From the NCBI GenBank assembly GCA_944322255.1, contig CALUOK010000006.1:28352-92351 (forward strand): 64,000 bases of DNA, written 5' to 3'. Shown here piece after piece: positions 34,946 through 42,756 of the stretch (within the stretch, counting starts at the first letter, position 1; the number at the start of each line of letters is the position of its first letter). Both the position numbers and the translations under genes were made by a program. The notes under the pieces were generated by a model. The model was not told the DNA's origin, ran no database searches, and saw only the letters and a program-made list of their open reading frames with translations. Origin of the DNA: Candidatus Methanomethylophilaceae archaeon (GTDB taxonomy: Archaea > Thermoplasmatota > Thermoplasmata > Methanomassiliicoccales > Methanomethylophilaceae).

Positions 34946-35371
34946 TCACTTCAGGACGAAGGCAGTGTTGACCGCTGATGCCACGAGCTTCCCCTCCTCG
35001 GAGAGGACGCGGACCTCGTAGACCTCCAGGGACCTGGATCTGTTGATCGGGTGGCTTATGGCCCTCAGCCTTCCCTGGGCGGGCCTGTAGAAGTTGATGG
35101 TGGTGTTCTGGCCGGTGCAGGGGTGCATGATGTTGCAGTGTATGGCGAAGGTGTGGTCCACAAGGGCGAAGATCGCCCCTCCGTGGCCGCGACCCATGCT
35201 GTTCATCTGCACGGGACGGAGCTCCATCTCGCAGACGACCTCGTCGTTGGAGACCGACACGATCTCTATGCCCATCTGGCGGGCGAACGGGGCGTTGTAC
35301 ATGTCCATGACGTTGTCCACATACCCCTTCACATCGTAGCTCATTCTCGAGAGGAGCTCTTCCCTGTCCAT
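34946..35371 (-). CDS. PaaI-family hotdog-fold thioesterase, copy 1
   Basis: A 141-residue hotdog thioesterase with GRGHGGAIFALVDHTFAIHCN (the HGGxxxxLxD motif of the PaaI/4-hydroxybenzoyl-CoA group). QNTTINFYRPAQGRLRA forms the second half of the fold. It is about 75-80% identical by eye to copy 2 at 35539-35967, with the C-terminal 45 residues nearly the same. The acyl-CoA substrate is not known. A TATA-like AAATAAAC lies about 25 bases before the start, and the leader CGGCGGACC is shared with copy 2. Confidence 0.9.
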   Translation of the reverse strand: MDREELLSRMSYDVKGYVDNVMDMYNAPFARQMGIEIVSVSNDEVVCEMELRPVQMNSMGRGHGGAIFALVDHTFAIHCNIMHPCTGQNTTINFYRPAQGRLRAISHPINRSRSLEVYEVRVLSEEGKLVASAVNTAFVLK

Positions 35372-35429
35372 GGTCCGCCGAATGCGGGTCGTTTATTTGA
35401 TTTTTGGTCAGCATGCATCGAGCATGACG

Positions 35430-35534
35430 TCAGATACTGCTCCCGCGATCCATCTGGATCCTCCTGCAGCACTTTGGGCGGGTGAGGCTGTCGATGAGGA
35501 CGAGATCCGAGCAGTGCGGGTAGCGTTCGTCCAT
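35430..35534 (-). pseudogene. Remnant of a duplicated zinc-ribbon gene
   Basis: A 34-codon frame beginning M-DERYPHCSDLVLIDSLTRPKCCRRI aligns with MADRRCPYCGELVPSNSITCPKCYRKI of the intact gene at 34531-34941 and then stops. Two of the four zinc cysteines are lost (CPYC is now YPHC and CPKC is RPKC), and the membrane part is gone. Its place, four bases after the second thioesterase copy, mirrors the intact unit. Confidence 0.78.
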
Positions 35535-35538
35535 CGTG

Positions 35539-35967
35539 TCATCTCTTAAGGACGAAGGCCGTGCAGACCGCTGAAGCTACCAGCTTCCCCTCCTCGGAGA
35601 GGACGCGGACCTCGTAGACCTCCAGGGACCTGGATCTGTTGATCGGGTGGCTTATGGCCCTCAGCCTTCCCTGGGCGGGCCTGTAGTAGTTGATGGCGAT
35701 GTTCTGGCTTGTGCAGGGGTGCTCGATGTTGCACTGGATCCCGAAGGTGTGGTCCACCAGGGAGAAGATCGCCCCTCCGTGGCCGAAACCCATGTAGTTC
35801 AACTGATCGGGGCGGAGATCCATCTCGCAGACGACCTCTTCGTGGGAGACGGAAACGATCTCTATGCCCATCTGGCGGGCGAACCGGACGTTGTACACTT
35901 TCATGACATCGTCCACATACTCCTTCACATCGTCGCTCATCCTCGAGAGGAGGTCTTCCCTGTCCAT
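35539..35967 (-). CDS. PaaI-family hotdog-fold thioesterase, copy 2
   Basis: A 142-residue paralogue of the gene at 34946. It has the same active-site region, GFGHGGAIFSLVDHTFGIQCN, and an almost identical C-terminal third (RPAQGRLRAISHPINRSRS and onward). Differences are concentrated in the N-terminal helix and around the putative substrate pocket (NYMGF for NSMGR, AINYY for TINFY), compatible with divergence in specificity. A TATA-like CTATAATAAAAG precedes the start by about 30 bases. Confidence 0.9.
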   Translation of the reverse strand: MDREDLLSRMSDDVKEYVDDVMKVYNVRFARQMGIEIVSVSHEEVVCEMDLRPDQLNYMGFGHGGAIFSLVDHTFGIQCNIEHPCTSQNIAINYYRPAQGRLRAISHPINRSRSLEVYEVRVLSEEGKLVASAVCTAFVLKR

Positions 35968-36054
35968 GGTCCGCCGTATGATGGACTTTTATTATAGCGT
36001 TGGTCGCTGAACTTTGAGCATAGAGTTACATACGGCGCCGGCAATCAACCTGGC

Positions 36055-37386
36055 ATGTCGGAGACGGTCACGGTAACCCAGCTCAACTCCCGTGTGAAGA
36101 CCATTCTGAGCGGTTCGCCGGCCGTCAGGGACCTGTGGGTCAACGGGGAGATCTCCAACCTGAAGAGGTACCCCTCCGGCCACTACTACTTCACGCTGAA
36201 GGACCCCGGCAGCGAGATTAGGGCGGTGATGTTCGCACACAGCCGCCAGAGGATAGACTTCGAGCCGAAGGAGAACATGAAGGTCTCCGCCTTCGGGTCC
36301 GTGGACATGTACGTCCAGCGCGGAGCCTACCAGTTCGTCGTGGAAAGCATGCGCCCGGCGGGAGTGGGGGATCTGTTCCTTGCCTTCGAGGCTCTGAAGA
36401 AGAAGCTGGAGGCGGAGGGGCTGTTCGATGAGTCCCGGAAGCGCCCGCTGCCCAGATACCCCAGGACCATCGGTGTCGTGACCTCGGAGAAGGGCGCGGT
36501 CATCCACGACATCATAACCACCTCTGGCTCCAGATTCCCCGCGGACATCCTGCTGGCTCCAGCGATGGTGCAGGGGGAGGGCGCTGCGGCGTCGATCGTC
36601 GCCGGGATCAGACTGCTCAACAGGATCGGCGTGGACGTGATCATAGTCGGAAGGGGAGGAGGCTCCCTAGAGGATCTCTGGGCGTTCAACGAGGAGCCGG
36701 TCGCCCGTGCCATCGCATCGTCCGAGGCGCCCGTGGTGTCCGCGGTCGGACACGAGACCGACTTCACCATAGCGGACTTCGTCGCAGACAGGAGGGCCCC
36801 GACCCCGACAGGTGCGGCCGCCATCATCCTACGCGACAGGATGGAGGTCCTGAACCAGGTGAACACGGACATGGCCAGGGCCTCCCGCGCGCTGATGTCC
36901 TCCCTGGACAGGATGAGGCACAGGTTCGACGTGCTGGACGCCAGGCTCTCCCCGGAAAAGGCCCTGGACGACCTGAGCATGAAGTCCATGGCGGTCGACG
37001 ACCTGGCATCCCGTGCGGAGCGCTCCCTGCAGGGCACTGTGTCCGAGATGCGCAGGAGGTATGACGTGGTCAACGCCAAGCTGTCCCCTTCCGCAGGCCT
37101 TGAGAGGATCGGGGCCATGGGTGACCGCGTGGAGTCCCTGTGGAGGGAGGTGGACAACATCGCGTCCCGCAGGATGCAGTCCTCGGAGTCTAGGCTCGAT
37201 TCGCTCTCGGGACGCCTGGAGTCCCTGAACCCCAGGAACGTCCTGTCCAGAGGATACGGACTGGTCACGGACGCCGACGGGAGGGCGGTCACGTCCATAG
37301 ATGACATTCATGTAGGCGCATGCGTCACCGTTCACATGAGGGACGGACGCGCGGACGCCGAGATAAAGGAGAAGGTGAGGGAATGA
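36055..37386 (+). CDS. xseA: Exodeoxyribonuclease VII large subunit
   Basis: A 443-residue XseA. It starts with an OB-fold (VTVTQLNSRVKTIL then LWVNGEISNLKRYPSGHYYFTLKD). The catalytic domain holds GVVTSEKGAVIHDI, VIIVGRGGGSLEDLWAFNEE and VGHETDFTIADFVADRRAPTPTGAA. The C-terminal coiled coil ends in NPRNVLSRGYGLV. With XseB it degrades single-stranded DNA from both ends without metal. The enzyme is bacterial in character and patchy in archaea, so lateral origin is likely. Its last four bases overlap xseB. Confidence 0.96.
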   Translation: MSETVTVTQLNSRVKTILSGSPAVRDLWVNGEISNLKRYPSGHYYFTLKDPGSEIRAVMFAHSRQRIDFEPKENMKVSAFGSVDMYVQRGAYQFVVESMRPAGVGDLFLAFEALKKKLEAEGLFDESRKRPLPRYPRTIGVVTSEKGAVIHDIITTSGSRFPADILLAPAMVQGEGAAASIVAGIRLLNRIGVDVIIVGRGGGSLEDLWAFNEEPVARAIASSEAPVVSAVGHETDFTIADFVADRRAPTPTGAAAIILRDRMEVLNQVNTDMARASRALMSSLDRMRHRFDVLDARLSPEKALDDLSMKSMAVDDLASRAERSLQGTVSEMRRRYDVVNAKLSPSAGLERIGAMGDRVESLWREVDNIASRRMQSSESRLDSLSGRLESLNPRNVLSRGYGLVTDADGRAVTSIDDIHVGACVTVHMRDGRADAEIKEKVRE

Positions 37387-37625
37387 CAGACGACATGGAA
37401 GTCAGCGAGATGAGCTTCGAGCAGAGCATAGACGCCCTCGAGGCGCTGGTGAAGAGGCTGGAGGACGGCGGGATCGACCTGGACGAGAGCCTGAGGATCT
37501 ACGAGCAGGCCGTGGCCCTGAGGGACCACTGCAGGTCCATCCTCGAGGATGGCGAGCGCCGCATCAGGAAGATCATGGAGTCCGCCGACGGCACCGTCAG
37601 GGAAGAGGAGTTCGACGTCGACTGA
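37383..37625 (+). CDS. xseB: Exodeoxyribonuclease VII small subunit
   Basis: An 80-residue helical protein with the XseB core SFEQSIDALEALVKRLEDGGIDLDESLRIYEQAV. Several copies coat the coiled-coil arms of XseA. The ATG sits in the xseA stop (ATGA). The last 29 bases overlap the 3' end of the convergent DUF4435 gene. Confidence 0.95.
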   Translation: MTDDMEVSEMSFEQSIDALEALVKRLEDGGIDLDESLRIYEQAVALRDHCRSILEDGERRIRKIMESADGTVREEEFDVD

Positions 37626-38478
37626 CGATGTCCCACAGGGTGACGCCGTTCTCGGCGGCCCATTCGCTGGTGCTGCGGTAGAGGTCGGTCTCGACGAAGC
37701 ACTGGTCCGAGAACGCCAGCCTTAGCGCCCCTCCCAGCTCCCCCTCGTTCAGCCCCCGGCTGTTGAACGACCCGAAGTTCTTCTTGAACGCGATCAGCAG
37801 GATGTCCACGGTGTCGTGGCCCCTGGCCGCGTCCCACGGGTCCTCCAGGTCTTGGGCCTCCCGGTCCAGCCTTGCCAGAAGCGCTTTCCTGCCCATGCGG
37901 CAGTTCTTGGAGTTGAAGATCACCGTGTCCACCATGGACCCGGCGTTCAGCGACAGCGTGCGCGGGTTGATGAAGCGCTCGAAGTCGAGGTCCTTGAAGC
38001 TCAGGTTGAGCCCCTCGGACTGAGAAACGTACATCAGGAGACCGAGGGGGTAGCTGGCCGATATCAGGGCCTCCCTCACCGGTCCGACGGTCTCCGTGAA
38101 CTTCTCCATCTGCTCCCTGTCGGAGTACTCGTCCAGCACGTCCTGGAGGGCGTTGCTGCGGATGACCATCATCTCCATGTCGCGGCAGTCGGTGAAGAAC
38201 AGCGGGGGCTTGACCTTCCTGCCCCTGAGCCTGTCCAGGTCCGGATCAACGATGCCGATGACCCTGCCGTCCTTCCTGACGGAGGCCATGTCCTTTACGG
38301 AGTTGCGGACGTTGTCCTTGGAGTGGGCCTCGATTATCTTCACCTGGTCCTTGTCGATGAACTTCTCGAAAAGGCGCTCGTCGGTGACCCCCTCCACGAC
38401 GAGGAAGGTGCCCTTGAATACCGTCCTCTCCATGGAGATCTGGTTGCAGATGTCGTCGGAGGTGATGTACTCACGCAT
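37597..38478 (-). CDS. DUF4435/TOPRIM-type protein, AriB-like (PARIS effector candidate)
   Basis: A 293-residue protein with the layout of DUF4435, a TOPRIM-like nuclease fold. There is a conserved glutamate in LVVEGVTDERLFEKF (E29), the acidic pair in GIVDPDLD (D78, D80) and TDCRDMEMM (about residues 96-104). In the PARIS antiphage system AriB, of about 300 residues, has this domain and is released by its partner ATPase AriA to cut host tRNA. Here the ATPase gene is immediately upstream with an 8-base overlap, the AriA-AriB order. The 3' end converges on xseB. Assignment is by motif and context; other DUF4435-ATPase pairs exist. Confidence 0.75.
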   Translation of the reverse strand: MREYITSDDICNQISMERTVFKGTFLVVEGVTDERLFEKFIDKDQVKIIEAHSKDNVRNSVKDMASVRKDGRVIGIVDPDLDRLRGRKVKPPLFFTDCRDMEMMVIRSNALQDVLDEYSDREQMEKFTETVGPVREALISASYPLGLLMYVSQSEGLNLSFKDLDFERFINPRTLSLNAGSMVDTVIFNSKNCRMGRKALLARLDREAQDLEDPWDAARGHDTVDILLIAFKKNFGSFNSRGLNEGELGGALRLAFSDQCFVETDLYRSTSEWAAENGVTLWDIVSRRRTPLP

Positions 38479-39511
38479 CGGACGGCCTCAGCTCCCTGGC
38501 GTACTCCCACATGTCGTGGATCACCTGCGGCGAATGGGTGGCGACGATCATCTGTATGTTCCTGACCCTGCATATGTCCGAGTAGTACCTTCCCAGCTTC
38601 TGCTGCCAGCTCACGTGCAGGGAGATCTCCGGCTCGTCAAGGACGACCACGGAGCCGGGCTCGGCGTGGAACAGCAGGGCGAAGAACATGATCAGGATCT
38701 GCTTCTCCCCGGAGGACAGCCTCTGGAGGGGCAGCGACATGCCGTTGTTCATGACGACCCCCAGCTTGCCGGTGTCGGATACGGTGATGGACTTGTCGAT
38801 GAAGATCTCGTTCACGATGTCCTTGTAGATGATGACGGACTCCGCCAGCACGTAGTTCCTCTTCACGTACTCGTCGATCGAGGCGGTGAGCTCCTCGTAG
38901 CCCTGGCGGTCCTTGCTAATCTCGTACCTGGAGGGAGGGAACTTCATCCTGGCCGGGATCTCCGGCTCGAACCCGGCGTCCTTGATGAAGTCCAGCTTGG
39001 CCTTCAGGTCCTTGGCCCAGAACTCCAGCTCCCCGTCGGACAGGTCCGGCCTGGCGTTCTCCGGGTGGGGCTCAAGCTCCCTGTGCTCCTTGGCGTACCT
39101 GAATCTGGCGTACAGCTCGTGGGCGTAGGCCTCCAGGGTGGGCACCAGGTGGCCGTCGCCCTTCTTGTAGGCCAGCCTCTCGGGCGGGATGTAGATGCAG
39201 TTGCAAACGTCGGCCATGTCGGCGTCCGTCAGGGGCACGTCGACCTCGTTCTTCTGCATCAGGACGCTGAGCCTCCCGTCGTAGTTCTGGAGTACCATGA
39301 TGGCGTCGTCGTCGAACCATATCTCCATCCTCTCGAAGGGCGTCTCGTCCAGGTACCTCATGTCCCCCTTCAGAGCCGCGTAGAGCATGTGCATGAGCGT
39401 GCTCTTCCCCATGCCGTTGGGGGAGTGGATGAAGGTCAGCGGACAGCAGAGTTCCAGGTCGTAGTCGTATTCCGAGAAGAGTTTCCTGACGTGAACGGAT
39501 TTTATCATCAT
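38471..39511 (-). CDS. ABC/AAA15-type ATPase, AriA-like (PARIS sensor candidate)
   Basis: A 346-residue SMC/OLD-type ATPase with Walker A SPNGMGKST (residues 30-38, first glycine replaced by serine), signature LSSGEKQILIMFFALL, Walker B SVVVLDEPEISLH and the switch histidine in IVATHSPQV. A charged helical insertion of about 130 residues separates the two halves. AriA of PARIS assembles into a cage that holds AriB until a phage protein is sensed. This copy is somewhat shorter than the AriA proteins I know of. No Shine-Dalgarno is clear; ATG 39511, 39508 and 39532 are all possible starts. Confidence 0.75.
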   Translation of the reverse strand: MMIKSVHVRKLFSEYDYDLELCCPLTFIHSPNGMGKSTLMHMLYAALKGDMRYLDETPFERMEIWFDDDAIMVLQNYDGRLSVLMQKNEVDVPLTDADMADVCNCIYIPPERLAYKKGDGHLVPTLEAYAHELYARFRYAKEHRELEPHPENARPDLSDGELEFWAKDLKAKLDFIKDAGFEPEIPARMKFPPSRYEISKDRQGYEELTASIDEYVKRNYVLAESVIIYKDIVNEIFIDKSITVSDTGKLGVVMNNGMSLPLQRLSSGEKQILIMFFALLFHAEPGSVVVLDEPEISLHVSWQQKLGRYYSDICRVRNIQMIVATHSPQVIHDMWEYARELRPSDA

Positions 39512-39591
39512 GGCCGCACTCTGAATCCCCATCTGAGTATTTGGATGATTGCCAGCATCCGCATTCCCTCTATATGATTCAGGGTTGAAAC

Positions 39592-39903
39592 TTGAATAAC
39601 CAGGAATCAGGTTGGATAGGTGATTGGAAGGCGAATCCTGCGACATATCTCGCATTCGTCCAAAGTCCAGTGAGTGACAAGGTTTTGAGAAAGTGCGGCA
39701 TCACTAGAGATGTTCAAACTCAAGAGGTGTGCCGCATCTAGCACAATCGTAGCAGGATAGTTAAGACTAGCGCAGCGACTCAGACCTACCTCGGCGGGGA
39801 CGCCGAGGATCTGGTGAAAGCCCTAACCGGAATCGAGAAGCCCTGGTTCTACAAGGGCATGATTCCGCATTCCGACGGCGGCGATGCCAAGTTTAATTAT
39901 TAG
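39592..39903 (+). pseudogene. Open frame interrupted by one in-frame UAG; decayed gene or pyrrolysine candidate
   Basis: From a TTG at 39592, the frame runs 49 codons to a UAG at 39739-39741 and then 53 more to a UAG at 39901-39903. The first part includes GWIGDWKANPATYLAFVQS, the second YLGGDAEDLVKALTGIEKP and WFYKGMIPHSDGGDAKFNY. The second half has the GC-rich third positions of local genes; the first is more AT-rich. I recognise no family, and there is no ATG or Shine-Dalgarno. A 7-bp inverted repeat (TGCGGCA 39694-39700, TGCCGCA 39730-39736) brackets the area before the UAG. It may be the rest of a gene broken during acquisition of the neighbouring defence pair. Confidence 0.35.
39892..39902 (+). 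promoter_or_regulatory. TATA box of the TPR gene
   Basis: TTTAATTATTA lies 26 bases before the ATG at 39923, with no Shine-Dalgarno between them. This predicts a leaderless transcript and fixes the start at MDADAAFAEI. Confidence 0.5.
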
Positions 39904-39922
39904 CCTTCGGATTCCGACGGCG

Positions 39923-40756
39923 ATGGACGCAGACGCCGCTTTCGCAGAGATTAGGAAGGAGATTTCAGAGGGCAGGGGAGCCCAGATCGGACCCAGGGTC
40001 CTCTCTCTGGCCGAATCCGACAGCGACCCCATGACCCGCATCAAGTGCCTTTCGCTGCTGAAGGTCATCGACGTCTCCGGCGTCTCCAAGGAGATCCTCC
40101 GCATGCTTCTGGAGGACCTTCCCGAGGACCGCACCACCCTCGTCCAGGTGGCCGGCGCCCTCCGTGGCCTGGAGTACCCGTCCAGCGCCCTGTCCATCCT
40201 GAAGGACATGGAGCAGGACGACTCCATCGTCAGGATGTCCGCCCTGTGCCTCATCGACCTCGACGAGTACGAGGAGGCCCTGGCCATGACGGACAGGATC
40301 CAGGAGGTCACCCCCTTCGACCGTGTGATGCTCACGGAGATCAAGAGCGCCCTGGGCATGCACTCCGAGGCAGTCGACATCGCGTCCAAGCTCCTGGAGG
40401 AGTATCCCCAGAACTACGAGGTCCGCAGGGCGTACGTCTCAGCTCTGATGCTGGGAGGCAGGGACAAGGAGGCCGCCAAGTACGCCAGGGCCGCCGTGAA
40501 GGACAAGACCGCCGACTCCAACGCCCTCGCCGCCTATGTGCTGAGGATCGCGGGCAACTACAAGGCCGCCGCGGGATACGCCACCAGGGCCCTGAACATC
40601 GACAGCGGCCACATCGGCGCCATGGAGACCCTGGGCATCTGCCTCGCCGACAAGGGCGAGTACGACAAGGCCCGCATCGTGGCCGGTGCCATCAACGAGA
40701 AGTCCCCCGGGGACAAGGCCGCCCTCAACGTGCTCTCGTACTGCGAGGGACACTGA
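39923..40756 (+). CDS. TPR-repeat protein
   Basis: A 277-residue, all-helical, acidic protein built of about seven degenerate tetratricopeptide repeats. These are clearest at GLEYPSSALSILKDMEQDD, YEEALAMTDRIQEVTP, HSEAVDIASKLLEEYPQN, DKEAAKYARAAVKDK, YKAAAGYATRALNIDSGH and YDKARIVAGAINEKSPGD. Such proteins are protein-binding scaffolds; nothing nearby names a partner. It has its own promoter and no co-directional neighbour. Confidence 0.82.
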   Translation: MDADAAFAEIRKEISEGRGAQIGPRVLSLAESDSDPMTRIKCLSLLKVIDVSGVSKEILRMLLEDLPEDRTTLVQVAGALRGLEYPSSALSILKDMEQDDSIVRMSALCLIDLDEYEEALAMTDRIQEVTPFDRVMLTEIKSALGMHSEAVDIASKLLEEYPQNYEVRRAYVSALMLGGRDKEAAKYARAAVKDKTADSNALAAYVLRIAGNYKAAAGYATRALNIDSGHIGAMETLGICLADKGEYDKARIVAGAINEKSPGDKAALNVLSYCEGH

Positions 40757-41085
40757 AAGCTCGGCCCGTCCGTCATCCGTCACGGGACCTTCGAGCGTGC
40801 ATATGGTCATTTCATATCCTGCTTCCTGTTAATTCGTTCGGGAGGCTCGGACGCCGATGCGCCGAAGACGTGCCTCTGCGGGCTGCGAATTCCCGCGCGG
40901 TCTCCTGATCCGGCCTAGGAAAACGGTGAATGGGGTCTTGTTCGCACAATATTCTCTCCATCAGGGGTGGTGAACTGTCTGCTGTTCACTCCAGGGTTCG
41001 GAGATCAAACCGGGTGTGATTGGTGAGACGTGACCATTCGGTTTACGAATGACAGGCTTCGGATGGAGGAGCTGATGGTCAATGC
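40757..41085. other. Intergenic region with no gene seen
   Basis: About 330 bases between the TPR gene and the trkH remnant. No open frame with local codon use is present. One short dyad, GTGAAC-TGTCTGCT-GTTCAC, sits near 40970-40989. The minus-strand 3' flank of the trk operon probably ends here, but I see no strong hairpin-plus-T terminator. Confidence 0.5.
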
Positions 41086-41178
41086 TCAGTTCCTGACGTC
41101 CTTACGGGCCTTGTTCATCTTCCTGTGCTTTCTATTAACGAACAGTTCGCGGTAGAACTCGGGAGTGAACATCAGGGT
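41086..41178 (-). repeat. Duplicated 93-bp copy of the trkH 3' end
   Basis: Read on the minus strand it encodes LMFTPEFYRELFVNRKHRKM then NKARKDVRN and a stop. The last 31 codons of the intact trkH (41179-41271) read LVLFTPGFWHELVVNRKHRKM and the same end. The two units are both 93 bases and directly adjacent. The copy is therefore an in-frame tandem duplication lying beyond the trkH stop, with substitutions mostly at third positions. Confidence 0.85.
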
Positions 41179-42756
41179 TCAGTTCCTGACGTCCTTCCTG
41201 GCCTTGTTCATCTTCCGGTGCTTCCGGTTGACCACAAGTTCGTGCCAGAATCCGGGCGTAAACAAGACAAGCGCGGTCACGATCTCCAGACGTCCGATCC
41301 ACATCATGACGATCAGAACGATCTTCAGCTGGTCCTCCAGGCCGGCGAAGTTCCCGGTGGGTCCGAAGTTGCCGAAGCCCATGCCTCCGTTGGAGATGGT
41401 GGATATGGCGAGCCCGAAGGAGTCGATGATGTCAATCTCGGCACCTGTGACCGTGGGCTGGGTGATCCCGATCAGGAGAATGAGAATCGTTCCGACGATG
41501 ATCGAGGCCACGAAGAGCAGGAAGATCGTCAGCACGGACTGCACCGTCTCGGTGTCCACGCTTGCCCCGTCCATCTTCACGTCGTACACGGCGTTGGGGT
41601 GAACGACCTTGCCGAAGCTGTTCTTGAGGAACTCGTAGATGATCCTCAGCCTGCTGAACTTGATTCCTCCGCTGGTGGACCCGGAGCATCCTCCGATGAG
41701 GGCGACCATCATCAGCAGGAAGATGCACTGCTCGGGGTACAGGGTGAAGTCGTCCACGTACAGTCCTGTGGTGGTTCCCAGGGACACGGTGGTGAAGAGT
41801 GCGTTCTTGAACGCCTCGTAGTGTCCCTCCAGGCCGACCACGGGGGTGTCGCTGCCGGTGACCACGAACAGGTAGACTATGAAGGATATGCCGAGGAACC
41901 ACCAGAGCATGGTCCTGAACTCGGAGTTCTTGCGGTACACCCCGCGCTCCTTTCTGTGGATGGCGCGGTAGTGCAGGTAGAAGTTGGTGGCTCCCAGGAA
42001 CATGAACAGGATGGTGATTATCTGTATGGCATCGGAGTAGGACATCATGCTGTCGTTGGTGCACATGAGTCCGCCGGTCGAGATGGTGGTGCACATGAGG
42101 CAGAAGGCCTCCAGCGGATCCATCCTGCAGACCAGCAGCAGCACCAGGTTGATCAGGCTGAGGAGCGCGTAGGAGTAGATGAAGGACTTGGCGGCGTTCC
42201 TCATCTTCATGGAGTAGTTGGATGAACCGGACCCGGAGAGCTCGTTCGTGAAGACGTTGCGGCCGATACCGAACAGCGGCAGCATGTAGAGGAACACGAT
42301 GATGATCATGATACCTCCCATCCACATGGAGAGGGCCCTCCAGATGAGCAGGCTCATCGGCTGGGACTCGACGTCGGAGATGACCGACAGCCCGGTGGTC
42401 GTTATCCCCGACACGGCCTCGAAGAACGAGTCCACCACGTCCATGCCCGAGAGCAGGAACGGGACGGCGGATATGATGAACATGACCAGCCAGACCAGTC
42501 CGATGAGGAGAAGACCGTTCACCGAGCGGAACTTGCTGGACTCCCTGAAGAACAGGACCTGGACCGTACCGAGGACGAGGAGCGGCAGCACCGGCTCCAG
42601 GAACACCCTGGCCGGCTCGCCCAGATACAGGGCTACGGCGCCGGGTATCAGGAACAGCAGCCCGAAGACCAGCTCCATCATGCCGAGGGTGCGGACGGTG
42701 GTGCTCTCCCATCTGGGGCGGATCTCCATCCTGGCCAGGCGGTTGTTCAGCTTCAC
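41179..42756 (-). CDS. trkH: Potassium uptake protein TrkH/KtrB
   Basis: An approximately 525-residue potassium channel-like subunit with four M1-P-M2 units. Selectivity-filter glycines are visible in FFEAVSGITTTGLSV, LMCTTISTGGLMC, ALFTTVSLGTTTGLY and AISTISNGGMGFGNF. GCSGSTSGGIKFSRL is the family's gating-loop motif. It follows trkA with an overlap. The start is uncertain: GTG at 42756 lies within the trkA stop but is too close to the GGAGG there; ATG 42729 gives a chain nine residues shorter. A 93-bp copy of its 3' end follows the stop. Confidence 0.93.
   Translation of the reverse strand: MKLNNRLARMEIRPRWESTTVRTLGMMELVFGLLFLIPGAVALYLGEPARVFLEPVLPLLVLGTVQVLFFRESSKFRSVNGLLLIGLVWLVMFIISAVPFLLSGMDVVDSFFEAVSGITTTGLSVISDVESQPMSLLIWRALSMWMGGIMIIIVFLYMLPLFGIGRNVFTNELSGSGSSNYSMKMRNAAKSFIYSYALLSLINLVLLLVCRMDPLEAFCLMCTTISTGGLMCTNDSMMSYSDAIQIITILFMFLGATNFYLHYRAIHRKERGVYRKNSEFRTMLWWFLGISFIVYLFVVTGSDTPVVGLEGHYEAFKNALFTTVSLGTTTGLYVDDFTLYPEQCIFLLMMVALIGGCSGSTSGGIKFSRLRIIYEFLKNSFGKVVHPNAVYDVKMDGASVDTETVQSVLTIFLLFVASIIVGTILILLIGITQPTVTGAEIDIIDSFGLAISTISNGGMGFGNFGPTGNFAGLEDQLKIVLIVMMWIGRLEIVTALVLFTPGFWHELVVNRKHRKMNKARKDVRN

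Noticed and set aside
37597..39511. Gabija or OLD-nuclease system instead of PARIS
   Set aside because: Gabija GajA carries ATPase and TOPRIM in one chain and is followed by a UvrD-like GajB. Here ATPase and DUF4435 are separate, ATPase first, and the UvrD-like gene is distant and paired with an AddB-like protein.
39694..39736. TGCGGCA/TGCCGCA as ends of an insertion sequence
   Set aside because: Only 7 bp with 29 bases between, no target-site repeat and no transposase; too weak to call an element.
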